Shown one piece after another: positions 25,002 to 33,314 of a stretch of 64,000 nucleotides of DNA. Both the position numbers and the translations under genes were made by a program. Under the pieces are notes generated by a model that saw nothing but the letters and a program-made list of their open reading frames with translations, was not told the DNA's origin and ran no database searches. Every line of letters begins with the position of its first letter. Position 1 is the stretch's first letter. This DNA comes from an uncultured Oscillospiraceae bacterium (GTDB lineage Bacteria; Bacillota; Clostridia; Oscillospirales; Oscillospiraceae). The stretch lies in assembly GCA_934597165.1 (NCBI GenBank), contig CAKTQP010000006.1, forward strand, positions 7,696 through 71,695. The letters run 5' to 3'.

Positions 25002-25061
25002 TATCGAACACACAGATGGTTTATCGAACGGTGTTGCAATATATCTTACAACTGTTCGATA
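25002..25061. promoter_or_regulatory. Candidate operator sites TATCGAAC in the azlC divergent region
   Basis: TATCGAAC occurs at 25002-25009 and 25022-25029 as direct copies 20 bp apart, and inverted (GTTCGATA) at 25054-25061. All lie between the divergent starts and just downstream of the predicted regulator promoter, as expected for an autoregulated XRE repressor. Confidence 0.6.
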
Positions 25062-25090
25062 TATTTGTCAACCGGAAAGGGAGCAAACAG

Positions 25091-25651
25091 ATGGATTGGG
25101 ATTTGGGACAGATCATCGCCATGAATTTGAAGCAGCTGCGGACGGAGCGCAACCTGACCTTAGGGCAGCTGGCCAAGGAGTCCGGGGTCAGCAAGGCCAT
25201 CCTGTCCGACATGGAGAAGGGGGAGAGCAACCCCACCATCAACACCATCATCAAGGTGTCAAAAGGGCTGAACGTGCCCTATTCCCGTCTCATGGAGGGG
25301 GTGGAGCCGGAGTCCACCCTAGTGCGGCGGCAGGAGACGGTGATGCAGGCCAACGAGAACCATCACTATCGCATCTTCTGCTACTTCACCACCTCCCCCA
25401 AGCGCAACTTCGAGCTGTTCCGGGTGGAGCTGGATCCCAACTCCTCCAACGTCTCCATCGCCCATCCCCCCAAATCTCAGGAGTACCTGTACGTGCTGGA
25501 AGGGGAGTTGACCCTGGAGACCGAGACAGCATCCTACACCCTGCACCCGGGCGACTCCCTGGGCTTTGCTTCGTCAGTACCCCACACCTACCACAACCGG
25601 CAGACGGAGCAGGCCGTGTTCCTCTGCATCAATTACCACCCCAACTTTTAA
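25091..25651 (+). CDS. XRE-cupin transcriptional regulator
   Basis: A 186-aa protein. The start MDWDLGQ at 25091 has AAAGGGAG upstream. An N-terminal Cro/CI helix-turn-helix (about 10-65; LTLGQLAKESGVSKAILSDM) is joined to a C-terminal cupin (about 105-180; SQEYLYVLEGELTLE, LHPGDSLGF, VPHTYHN). This architecture senses small metabolites. Divergence from azlCD and the shared TATCGAAC sites suggest it controls the exporter and itself. A YjbR-family gene follows after 17 bp and is probably in the same transcript. Confidence 0.88.
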   Translation: MDWDLGQIIAMNLKQLRTERNLTLGQLAKESGVSKAILSDMEKGESNPTINTIIKVSKGLNVPYSRLMEGVEPESTLVRRQETVMQANENHHYRIFCYFTTSPKRNFELFRVELDPNSSNVSIAHPPKSQEYLYVLEGELTLETETASYTLHPGDSLGFASSVPHTYHNRQTEQAVFLCINYHPNF

Positions 25652-25668
25652 GGAGAAAGGAGTCCCTT

Positions 25669-26055
25669 ATGCTGAACCGATACGCCTGGTTAGATACATT
25701 CCTCCGCGCCCACCCCGGCGTGACCTATGACTGGAAGGAGGAGTGGCAGTGGCACCGCTACCTGTTGGACGGCAAGCTGTTCGCTGCCCTCTGCCAGCCC
25801 GGCCCAGAGCATAAGGGCTACGACTGCCGCCCCCTGCTCACCGTGAAATGCGAGCCGGAGTTGGCCGTCGCCCTGCGCGCGGAGTACCCGGAGGACATCC
25901 TGCCCGGGTTCTACATGAACAAGACCCACTGGAACACCATCTTCCTGGACGGCAGCCTGTCCCAAGACCAGCTGGAACAGTTCTGCGACCGCTCCTATCA
26001 GCTGATCTTCAGCAAGCTCACGAAAAAACGCCAGCGGGAGCTGACGGAAGGATAA
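25669..26055 (+). CDS. MmcQ/YjbR-family protein
   Basis: A 128-aa protein starting MLNRYAWLDTFL, with the family pattern KLFAALC, LLTVKCEPELAVALRAEYPEDI and the C-terminal MNKTHWNTIFLDG then SYQLIFSKLTKK. These small DNA-binding-like-fold proteins have no settled function. AAGGAG precedes the ATG. It is probably co-transcribed with the XRE-cupin gene. Confidence 0.88.
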   Translation: MLNRYAWLDTFLRAHPGVTYDWKEEWQWHRYLLDGKLFAALCQPGPEHKGYDCRPLLTVKCEPELAVALRAEYPEDILPGFYMNKTHWNTIFLDGSLSQDQLEQFCDRSYQLIFSKLTKKRQRELTEG

Positions 26056-26067
26056 GCATAGCAAAAG

Positions 26068-26094
26068 AGCACCCAGCCATCGGCTGGGTGCTTT
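26068..26094. terminator. Terminator between convergent genes
   Basis: AGCACCCAGCC / GGCTGGGTGCT, 11-bp stem with a 3-nt loop and short T tail. Confidence 0.75.
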
Positions 26095-26095
26095 G

Positions 26096-27019
26096 TCATC
26101 GTTGGGCGATCTGCGCCAAGTCAGGACACTCCCGCAGGTCGGTGAGAAAATGCTGCAACGCCGGGTTCTGGTTGTCCTTCAGCCAGGCGGCGATGATCTC
26201 CTCCTCCTCGCCGTCGCCAATCAGCGGCACGAACACCAGATTGTCCGCATGATAGAGCTTGTCCGTGCAGTAGTCCGGCAGAATGGAGATGCCCTCCTCT
26301 GCTGCCACCATCATCAGGATGCTCTCCGTGTCCGAGGAGCGGAACAAAATGTTGGGCTTGTACCCGGCGGACTTGTACAGCTGCATGAAAAAGGCGTCGC
26401 CGTAGGAGTCATCGGCGTCCGAGGGGGACATATATAAAATGTTCTCTCCCCGCAGCTCCTCCCGTCTTAACTGCCGCCGTTGAGCGAAAGGATGCCCGGC
26501 ATAGAGCGCCACCACCAGTTTGGCCTTCTGCACCGTCAAAAAGTCGATGCCTTCCTGCTGTTTCAGGTTGGTGCTGTCCCAGGTGAAGATGATGTCGTAC
26601 ACATGATGGAGCAGCCCCGCCGCCAGCACGTCGGTGGAACACCGATAGAAGGTGATGAGCACATTGCTGTTCTGTTGGTGGAACCGCTGCATGAGCACCG
26701 ACAGGTCGCTCCGCTCATACCCCCGCAGATACCCCACCCGCAGGCTGCCGCTGAGCCCCACCGCCGCGTCATGAACCCGCCGCGCGGCCTGGCTCATCCG
26801 CTCCAAAATGGCCTTGGCCTCCATCAGGAACATCTTTCCCGCCGGGGTCAGCGTCACCGGTCGGGTGCTCCGGTCGAACAGGGCGCAGCCCAGAGAGGCT
26901 TCCAGCTGACGGATCTGTTGGGTGATGGCGGTCTGGGAGATGTAGAATTGCTCCGCCGCCTTGGTGAAGCTGCGGGTCTCAGCGGCGGCGACGAAATATT
27001 TTAACTGGTTTTGGTTCAT
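26096..27019 (-). CDS. LysR-family transcriptional regulator
   Basis: A 307-aa protein: N-terminal winged helix (MNQNQLKYFVAAAETRSFT, KAAEQFYISQTAITQQIRQL) then a periplasmic-binding-like effector domain. Divergent from the NSS symporter gene 234 bp away, which is a natural candidate target. The effector is unknown. Confidence 0.92.
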   Translation of the reverse strand: MNQNQLKYFVAAAETRSFTKAAEQFYISQTAITQQIRQLEASLGCALFDRSTRPVTLTPAGKMFLMEAKAILERMSQAARRVHDAAVGLSGSLRVGYLRGYERSDLSVLMQRFHQQNSNVLITFYRCSTDVLAAGLLHHVYDIIFTWDSTNLKQQEGIDFLTVQKAKLVVALYAGHPFAQRRQLRREELRGENILYMSPSDADDSYGDAFFMQLYKSAGYKPNILFRSSDTESILMMVAAEEGISILPDYCTDKLYHADNLVFVPLIGDGEEEEIIAAWLKDNQNPALQHFLTDLRECPDLAQIAQR

Positions 27020-27191
27020 AAAGGGCCTCCTAGGCTGGGGAAAGCGCTGGAACGGGATTCTCTGTATGGTGTACCGTATCTTGGAAACTGTATCTGCACC
27101 AAAAACAATGCTCCAAACGTTGTTTCACAGAGAAATCGGGCGCTTTCCGCACACTATAACTTTCTCTTATGTTATCATACCTAAATCCCCC

Positions 27192-27220
27192 TTGTAAAGC
27201 CAATCTATCCACGGTAAAAT
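27192..27220 (+). promoter_or_regulatory. Promoter of the NSS symporter gene
   Basis: TTGTAA (27192-27197), 17-bp spacer, TAAAAT (27215-27220). Confidence 0.65.
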
Positions 27221-27253
27221 AAGAACATCTTGTGAGAAAGAGGAGAGAAAACC

Positions 27254-28612
27254 ATGAAACGAGAAAATTTCCGCTCCCGCCTTGGCTTCCTGCTGGTCAG
27301 TGCAGGCTGCGCCATCGGGATCGGCAACGTCTGGCGCTTCCCATACATTGCCGGTCAGTACGGCGGCGGCTACTTTGTCCTGTTCTACCTGATCTGCCTG
27401 CTCATCATGGGCGTCCCCGTCCTGACCATGGAGCTGGCCGTGGGCCGTGCCAGCCGCCGCAGCGCCGTCCTGGGCTATAAGGCCCTGGAAAAGCCCGGCC
27501 AGAAGTGGCACATCCACGGCTGGTTCTGCCTGCTGGGCTGTTACTTACTGATGATGTACTACACCACCGTCACCGGCTGGATGGTGAGCTACTTCTTTAA
27601 GTTCCTCACCGGCACCTTCTCTGACGGCATGGCCACCGAGGCGGTCAGCGCCGTCTTCGGAAACCTCCTGTCCTCCCCCGGTGAAATGGTCATCTGGACG
27701 GAAGTGGTGGTCCTGGCTGGCTTCATCGTGTGCAGCTTCGGCCTGCAGAACGGCCTGGAACGCATCACCAAGGGCATGATGCTGGCACTGCTGGTGCTCA
27801 TCGTCGTCCTGGCCGTCCACAGCCTTACCCTCTCCGGCGCCGCCGAGGGCATGAAGTTCTACCTGCTCCCCTCCATGGACAGCATCAAGGAGAACGGCCT
27901 GGGCAACGTCATCACCGCCGCCATGAATCAGGCATTCTTCACCTTGAGCCTGGGCATCGCCGCGATGGAGATCTTTGGCAGCTACATGGGCGACGAACAC
28001 CGCCTGACCGGCGAATCCGTCCGCATCTGCGCCCTGGATACCTTTGTGGCTCTCATGTCCGGCATGATCATCTTCCCCGCCTGCTTCTCCTTCAACGTGG
28101 AACCCAACCAGGGCCCGTCCCTCATCTTCGACACCCTGCCCAACGTCTTCGTCAACATGGCCGGCGGCCGTCTGTGGGGCACCCTGTTCTTCCTGTTCAT
28201 GGTCTTTGCCAGCTTCTCCACCGTCCTGGCGGTGTTTGAGAACATCATGGCCATGTGCATCGACACCTTCGGCTGGAGCCGCAAAAAGGCCGCCATCGTC
28301 AACGGCATCGTCCTGGCCGTGGCCAGCCTGCCCTGCGTCCTGGGCTACAACCTGTGGAGCGACCTGACCCTCATCGGCGGCCGCGATGTGCTGGACAGCG
28401 AGGATTTCCTGGTCAGCAACCTGCTCCTGCCCATCGGCTCCCTTGTCTTCCTGCTCTTCTGCGTCAGCAAGTGGGGTTGGGGCTTTGACAAGTACCTGGC
28501 CGAGGCCAACAAGGGCGAGAACGGCCCCAAGCTGCCCCGGTGGCTCAAGCCCTATTTCCAGTGGGTTCTGCCCATCCTCATCCTGGTCATCCTGATTCAG
28601 GGCTTGCTCTGA
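27254..28612 (+). CDS. Sodium-dependent neurotransmitter-symporter (NSS) family transporter
   Basis: A 452-aa LeuT-fold protein with about eleven helices. The TM1 signature is CAIGIGNVWRFPYIAGQYGGG, broken here as CAIGIGNVWRFPY then IAGQYGGG. Bacterial members take up amino acids such as Trp, Tyr or Leu with Na+. Substrate is not predictable. GAGGAGAG precedes the ATG. A divergent LysR gene may regulate it. Confidence 0.93.
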   Translation: MKRENFRSRLGFLLVSAGCAIGIGNVWRFPYIAGQYGGGYFVLFYLICLLIMGVPVLTMELAVGRASRRSAVLGYKALEKPGQKWHIHGWFCLLGCYLLMMYYTTVTGWMVSYFFKFLTGTFSDGMATEAVSAVFGNLLSSPGEMVIWTEVVVLAGFIVCSFGLQNGLERITKGMMLALLVLIVVLAVHSLTLSGAAEGMKFYLLPSMDSIKENGLGNVITAAMNQAFFTLSLGIAAMEIFGSYMGDEHRLTGESVRICALDTFVALMSGMIIFPACFSFNVEPNQGPSLIFDTLPNVFVNMAGGRLWGTLFFLFMVFASFSTVLAVFENIMAMCIDTFGWSRKKAAIVNGIVLAVASLPCVLGYNLWSDLTLIGGRDVLDSEDFLVSNLLLPIGSLVFLLFCVSKWGWGFDKYLAEANKGENGPKLPRWLKPYFQWVLPILILVILIQGLL

Positions 28613-28625
28613 TTCACCTTATAAA

Positions 28626-28659
28626 AAATCACCTTGGAATCCTCCAAGGTGATTTTTTT
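28626..28659. terminator. Bidirectional terminator
   Basis: AATCACCTTGGA / TCCAAGGTGATT with A-run before and T-run after, between the NSS gene and the convergent operon end. Confidence 0.9.
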
Positions 28660-29591
28660 CATGCCAAATCGGGTTTCCCAATAAATTCTCGAATCAACGA
28701 GTCCGCCGCCACCAGCGACGGGTCGATGGGCACGAACTGGGCAAACGCATCGATCATCCGTGCCATCTCCCGCTGCCGCACATTCTCTCTGGGCAGCGCC
28801 TGCCGCAGGATGGGCGCGTACTGACGGAACACACAGATCTCATAGGGAAGGGCAGTGTCCAAAATGAGGTTGGCGCGGTACTTGTATGGAGAGATGTACA
28901 GCTTCTCCCCCCGCCGCACGTTGGCCCACAGGGCGAAGGTGGTGGTCACGTCGCTGCCCCGGAAGTTCATGTCCCGAACGCTCCGGCGGGTGAGCCGGAT
29001 CCAGGTGCCTTTGAACACCGTCTCCGACCCGTCCACAATGTTAGAGCGAGCGGACAGGTAGATTTTGAACGCCTCCGGATGCCGCCCACCCAGGTCGTCA
29101 TTGAGGGCGTGTATGCCTTCAAACACCACCACTTCATCCTTCCCCAACCGGATAGCCTCGCAACGGCTGGTGTCCCGCAGGTTCCGGGCGAAATCGTAGT
29201 AGGGCACACAGATCTCCTCCCCCCGGTTCAGGGCGTCGAAGTGCTCGTTGAGCAAATCCATGTCCATGCAGAGTGGGGATTCCAGGTCATACAGCCCGTC
29301 GGACGTCCGTGGGGTGTACTCCGGAGAGATGGGGCGGAAATAGTTGTCCATAGAGATGGTGTGGGTGCGGATGCCCCGGCGGTTCAGCTCCTGATTGATC
29401 TTCAGTGCCGACGTGGTCTTCCCCGACCCAGAGGGGCCAGAGAGCAGGACGATGGGGCTTTGCCGCAGGTTGTTGGCGATCTTATCTGCCGCCGCGCAGA
29501 TTTTCTCTTGAAACGCAGCGTCCGACTCCGCCAGAAATTCCTCCGGCGCACGGGCTGCCATGCGGTTGATGTCACTGAGTTGATATGCCAT
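28659..29591 (-). CDS. Uridine kinase-like P-loop nucleoside/phosphoribulokinase-family kinase
   Basis: A 310-aa protein with a ~50-residue N-terminal helical region before Walker A GPSGSGKTT. DNYFRPISPEYTPRTSDGLYDL and the VVFEGIHALND motif match uridine kinase/PRK folds. Stand-alone Clostridial proteins of this type are annotated as uridine kinases, but the substrate is not proven and residues differ from Udk proper. Last gene of the recJ-rel operon, 21 bp after hemZ. Confidence 0.8.
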   Translation of the reverse strand: MAYQLSDINRMAARAPEEFLAESDAAFQEKICAAADKIANNLRQSPIVLLSGPSGSGKTTSALKINQELNRRGIRTHTISMDNYFRPISPEYTPRTSDGLYDLESPLCMDMDLLNEHFDALNRGEEICVPYYDFARNLRDTSRCEAIRLGKDEVVVFEGIHALNDDLGGRHPEAFKIYLSARSNIVDGSETVFKGTWIRLTRRSVRDMNFRGSDVTTTFALWANVRRGEKLYISPYKYRANLILDTALPYEICVFRQYAPILRQALPRENVRQREMARMIDAFAQFVPIDPSLVAADSLIREFIGKPDLA

Positions 29592-29612
29592 AGGCCGACC
29601 TTCCTTCCTCCG

Positions 29613-31124
29613 TCAGGTTGTCTCCTCCGCCCGCTGCCGCAAGGCCAGATGGAAGGGCACCAGCTCCGCCTTGTTCTGGCACACCTGCTCCACCCGTTCC
29701 AGATAGACGTGGGGATACTTGGGGTTGGTGATGCGGACGATCTTGCCCGTCGCCGGGTCGGTGAGCTTGGTGGAGCCGCCGCCGCCCAGAGCCAGGATGG
29801 TGTGCAGCTCCTCCATGATGCAGATGTTGTAGATGCCCTCGCACCCAGGCTTGCACCAGCCGATGTTCTCCAACGAGCCGGACATATACTTCTGCCGGTA
29901 CAGATAGTAGGGCAGATACCCCGCCTCCCGCAGCCGCCGCCAGGCGTACTCCAGCATCCCCGCCGTCTCCGCTCCAGAGGGCAGCCCCTGCCGCTCCATG
30001 GCCAGCCGGGAGCCCTTTTTCAGCGCCAGCGTGTGTACCGTGATGTTCTCCGGCGCCAATTCCAACACCTGCTCCAACGTGCGCTGAAACCCCTCCAAGC
30101 TGTCCTTAGGCAGCCCGGCGATCAAGTCCATGTTCACCATGGGGATGCCCGACTGCCGGACGATGGCGTAGGCGTCCAAAATGTCCGCCGCCGTGTGGCT
30201 CCGCCCCATGGCTTCCAGCACCGTGTCCTCCATGGATTGGGGGTTCACGGACACCCGGTCCACTTTGTGCGCCATCAGCACCGCCATTTTGTCCGCCGTG
30301 ATGGTGTCCGGCCGCCCGGCCTCCACGGTGTATTCCGTCAAGCGAGACAGGTCAAAGCACTGCTCCACCTGGGTCAGCAGCCGTTCCAGCTGAGGGGCAG
30401 TCAAGGTGGTGGGGGTGCCGCCGCCGATGTAGATGGTGCGGATGTAGAGACCCGCCTGCCGGAGATACTCCGCGCTGGCCGCCATCTCCTGACACAGCCC
30501 ATCCAGATAAGGCTCCACCAGCTTCAGCGCCTTCTGCACGTCGGCGGAGACGAAGCTGCAATAGGCGCAACGGGTGGGGCAGAAGGGGATGCCGATGTAG
30601 AGGGAAATTTCATCCGGTTTCAGGCTCCGCTTCACCGCCAACCCCGCTTGAGCGGCATCCAGCGCCAGCTCCGTACGGGACTGGGAGACGAAATAGGTGT
30701 CCCAGAATAGGGTATGCACTTCCTCCAAACTCATGCCAGCTTCCAGCGCACGGGACGCCAGCTTCGCCGGCCGGATGCCAGTCAGCATCCCCCAGGGCAA
30801 CAACTTCCCGGTCAGCTGGACGGAGGCCTTGTAGAAGGACTGCTTGATGAGCCGCTGCAGCACCCGGTCGTTCACCAGCCCGCCGGTCAGCTCGGTCACC
30901 GGACACCAGGAAAAGGCGGTGGACGTCCGTCCCTGGTACTGGATGCAGGCGGAGGCGGAGACATTCTCCTGCCCCTCTTGGGGCATCTGCAGCGTAGACC
31001 AGGCGGCGTCATCGTCAGCGCTGGGTTCCTCGTCCGGATACTCCGGACGCTGGTCAGGGAAGAGGGTGAGCAGGCTCTGTTCGACGGCGTAGCGGTAATC
31101 GTGGCCGAAAAGATAGAGTTTCAT
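29613..31124 (-). CDS. hemZ: HemZ-type coproporphyrinogen dehydrogenase (radical SAM)
   Basis: A 503-aa protein. A ~160-residue N-terminal domain precedes the radical SAM core with CPTRCAYCSF (CxxxCxxC) and IYIGGGTPTTL. The C-terminal part has the HemN-like layout. HemZ is the anaerobic coproporphyrinogen oxidase homologue of Firmicutes. Its activity in non-haem-making gut Clostridia is unclear. Sits between the MBL hydrolase and uridine kinase-like genes, a common Clostridial arrangement. Confidence 0.9.
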   Translation of the reverse strand: MKLYLFGHDYRYAVEQSLLTLFPDQRPEYPDEEPSADDDAAWSTLQMPQEGQENVSASACIQYQGRTSTAFSWCPVTELTGGLVNDRVLQRLIKQSFYKASVQLTGKLLPWGMLTGIRPAKLASRALEAGMSLEEVHTLFWDTYFVSQSRTELALDAAQAGLAVKRSLKPDEISLYIGIPFCPTRCAYCSFVSADVQKALKLVEPYLDGLCQEMAASAEYLRQAGLYIRTIYIGGGTPTTLTAPQLERLLTQVEQCFDLSRLTEYTVEAGRPDTITADKMAVLMAHKVDRVSVNPQSMEDTVLEAMGRSHTAADILDAYAIVRQSGIPMVNMDLIAGLPKDSLEGFQRTLEQVLELAPENITVHTLALKKGSRLAMERQGLPSGAETAGMLEYAWRRLREAGYLPYYLYRQKYMSGSLENIGWCKPGCEGIYNICIMEELHTILALGGGGSTKLTDPATGKIVRITNPKYPHVYLERVEQVCQNKAELVPFHLALRQRAEETT

Positions 31125-31205
31125 GGGCGTGGTTCTCCTGTGGATGAAATGAGAGAAACAGCCGCTGTACCCGGCGTGGGGGACAGCGACTGTCGGGTGT
31201 GATGT

Positions 31206-31841
31206 TTACTTCCGGCCGAACTTCTCCATGGCGTAGCGCATGAAGGGGTTGCTCTTGCGCTCGAAGTCCAGGGTGGTGCTCCGGTCGTGGCCGGGATAGA
31301 CGTGGTAGTCGCCGTCGATGACCGCCAGGCAGCACAGGGACACCATCATATCCTTGGGGCTGCTGCCGGGGAAATCGGTACGGCCGCAGCTGCCGCAGAA
31401 CAGGGTGTCGCCGGTGAACAGGTTGTCACCGATGGCCAGGGTGACGCTGCCGGGGGTGTGGCCGGGGGTGTGGAGGACGATGATGGTCTCCACGCCCATC
31501 TCCAACGTCTCGCCGTCCTTGTAGAAGCGGATCTGATCCTTGAAGGCGCTCAGGTCAGACTTGCCAAAGCCGGTGTCAGGGCCGGGATAGTCCAGCTGGT
31601 GGACGTAGATGGGGATATTCCGGTTCAGGTTGGGCACCAGGCCGTCCAGACCGCTGGTGTGATCCCAGTGGCCGTGGGTCAGCAAAATTTTCTCAAAGTC
31701 GTAGCCGCTCTCCTTGGCGAACTGCGCGATGCGCTCGCCCTGATCGCCGGGATCGATGATGACGCCCTTTTTGGTCGTCTCATCGGCCACCAGATAGCAG
31801 TTGGTCGCCACCGGGCCCACAGTAAAGGATTTGATAAACAT
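31206..31841 (-). CDS. Metallo-beta-lactamase fold hydrolase (glyoxalase II-like)
   Basis: A 211-aa protein. The start MFIKSFTVG at 31841 is used because the only ribosome site (GGAGG) overlaps the upstream Met. Motifs THGHWDHTSG, HTPGHTPGS, FTGDTLFCGSCGRTDF and YPGHDRSTT provide the full zinc-ligand set. Short YcbL/glyoxalase-II-like members hydrolyse thioesters. It belongs to the recJ-rel-dtd-hemZ operon. Confidence 0.92.
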   Translation of the reverse strand: MFIKSFTVGPVATNCYLVADETTKKGVIIDPGDQGERIAQFAKESGYDFEKILLTHGHWDHTSGLDGLVPNLNRNIPIYVHQLDYPGPDTGFGKSDLSAFKDQIRFYKDGETLEMGVETIIVLHTPGHTPGSVTLAIGDNLFTGDTLFCGSCGRTDFPGSSPKDMMVSLCCLAVIDGDYHVYPGHDRSTTLDFERKSNPFMRYAMEKFGRK

Positions 31842-31906
31842 AGGGTTTGGGTCCTCCATTCTTATCTTTGTTGACTGGTATCGGTTCCGCCATTGTCGGC
31901 GGGTAT

Positions 31907-32350
31907 TTATAGGGTATCCGTGTCAAAGAGCAGGGTCACCGGCCCGTCGTTGACGGAGGCCACCTGCATATCCGCCCCAAACTCCCCGTGCTCCACCTGG
32001 AACCCACGGCTCCGGCAGGCGTCCAGAAATTCCTCGTACAGCGGGATGGCCACGTCCGGCTTGGCCGCCTTGGAGAAGCCGGGACGGCGGGACTTCAGGT
32101 CGGCGTAGAGGGTGAACTGGCTGATGACCAGCAGAGCTCCGCCCACCGCCTCCAGATTCAAGTTCATTTTCCCATTTTTATCGGAAAATACCCGCAGATT
32201 GCAAATTTTATCCGCCAGCCGAGTGACCTGAGCGGAGGTATCCTCCGGCCCGATGCCCAGCAGCACCAGATAACCGGTACCGATCTGACCATTGACCTTC
32301 CCATCGATGGTGACGGAGGCGGAGGAGACACGGGTGACAACAGCACGCAT
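31907..32350 (-). CDS. dtd: D-aminoacyl-tRNA deacylase
   Basis: A 147-aa protein of standard length, starting MRAVVTRVSSASVTIDG, with the catalytic SQFTLYAD and the C-terminal NDGPVTLLF (family NxGPVT). It removes D-amino acids and misacylated Gly from tRNA. 28 bp downstream of the YitT gene in the operon. Confidence 0.96.
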   Translation of the reverse strand: MRAVVTRVSSASVTIDGKVNGQIGTGYLVLLGIGPEDTSAQVTRLADKICNLRVFSDKNGKMNLNLEAVGGALLVISQFTLYADLKSRRPGFSKAAKPDVAIPLYEEFLDACRSRGFQVEHGEFGADMQVASVNDGPVTLLFDTDTL

Positions 32351-32378
32351 GAGGGGACACGTCCTTTCTCGTTAGGGG

Positions 32379-33266
32379 TTAGGTAGTTTCGTCGCCAGCC
32401 TCCGCCGGTTGGGGCGGCAGCTGCTTGATGTGGTTGCCGATGATCTCGCCCACGTCAGAGACGGTCACAAAGGCGGACTGGTCGGCGTTGCGGATGATGC
32501 GCCGCATAGCGGGCAGCTCCAGACGGGTGATGACGCAGTACAGCACCGCCTTGTCGCCGCTGATGAGGCCGGTGCCCTCCAAAATGGTGCAGGTGCGACC
32601 CAGCTGCTGGAAGATGGTGTCCGCCATGGCGGTGCCGTCCTGGGTGATAATCATCACCGACTTGGCCTCTTCCATGCCGTTTTCCACCATGTCGATGACC
32701 TTAAAGGTGATGAAGTAGGTCAGCAGGGAGTACAGGGCCCGATCCCAGCCAAAGAGCAGACCGGCGGCGGCGTAGATGACGATGTTGATGGAGAAGACGA
32801 TCTGACCGACGGAGAAGTTGGTCTTGCGGCTGATGAGCAGCGCCACCGTCTCCGTCCCATCCAGACAGCCGCCCCCTCGGAGCACCAGCCCCACGCCAGC
32901 GCCCAACAGCACCCCGCCGAACACCACCGCCAGGAGCGGTTCCGAGGTGGCCGGTTTCAGCCCGGCGAAGACGGAGAGGAGGACGGAAAAGAGGGTCATG
33001 GAGTAGCCGGCGCTGACGAGGAAGCGCAGACCCATGTTCTTGGTGCCGATGATGAGGAAGGGGATGTTGAGCACAAAGGTGAGCACCCCCAGTGCGATGG
33101 GAGTCAGCTGGCTGACGATCATGCTGACGCCCACGATGCCCCCGTCCAAAATGGTGGCGGGGACCAAAAACTCTTCCAGCGCAAAGGCAGCCAACGCAGC
33201 ACCTGCGGTCAGGAAGACAAAGCTGGCCAAAAACTGCCGGAAGGTGGAAAATTTTGTGTTGTTCAT
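32379..33266 (-). CDS. YitT-family (DUF2179) membrane protein
   Basis: A 295-aa protein with five or six hydrophobic helices (from FVFLTAGAALAAFALEEFL, GGIVGVSMIVSQLTPI) and a soluble C-terminal DUF2179 domain (SVMIITQDGTAMADTIFQQ). Function unknown, though related domains bind nucleotide-like ligands in other proteins. Lies between rel and dtd on the same strand with short gaps. Confidence 0.9.
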   Translation of the reverse strand: MNNTKFSTFRQFLASFVFLTAGAALAAFALEEFLVPATILDGGIVGVSMIVSQLTPIALGVLTFVLNIPFLIIGTKNMGLRFLVSAGYSMTLFSVLLSVFAGLKPATSEPLLAVVFGGVLLGAGVGLVLRGGGCLDGTETVALLISRKTNFSVGQIVFSINIVIYAAAGLLFGWDRALYSLLTYFITFKVIDMVENGMEEAKSVMIITQDGTAMADTIFQQLGRTCTILEGTGLISGDKAVLYCVITRLELPAMRRIIRNADQSAFVTVSDVGEIIGNHIKQLPPQPAEAGDETT

Positions 33267-33314
33267 AGTGATATTCCTCTCGTATGGAAACTTGCTTGCG
33301 GGAGGGACAGGGAA

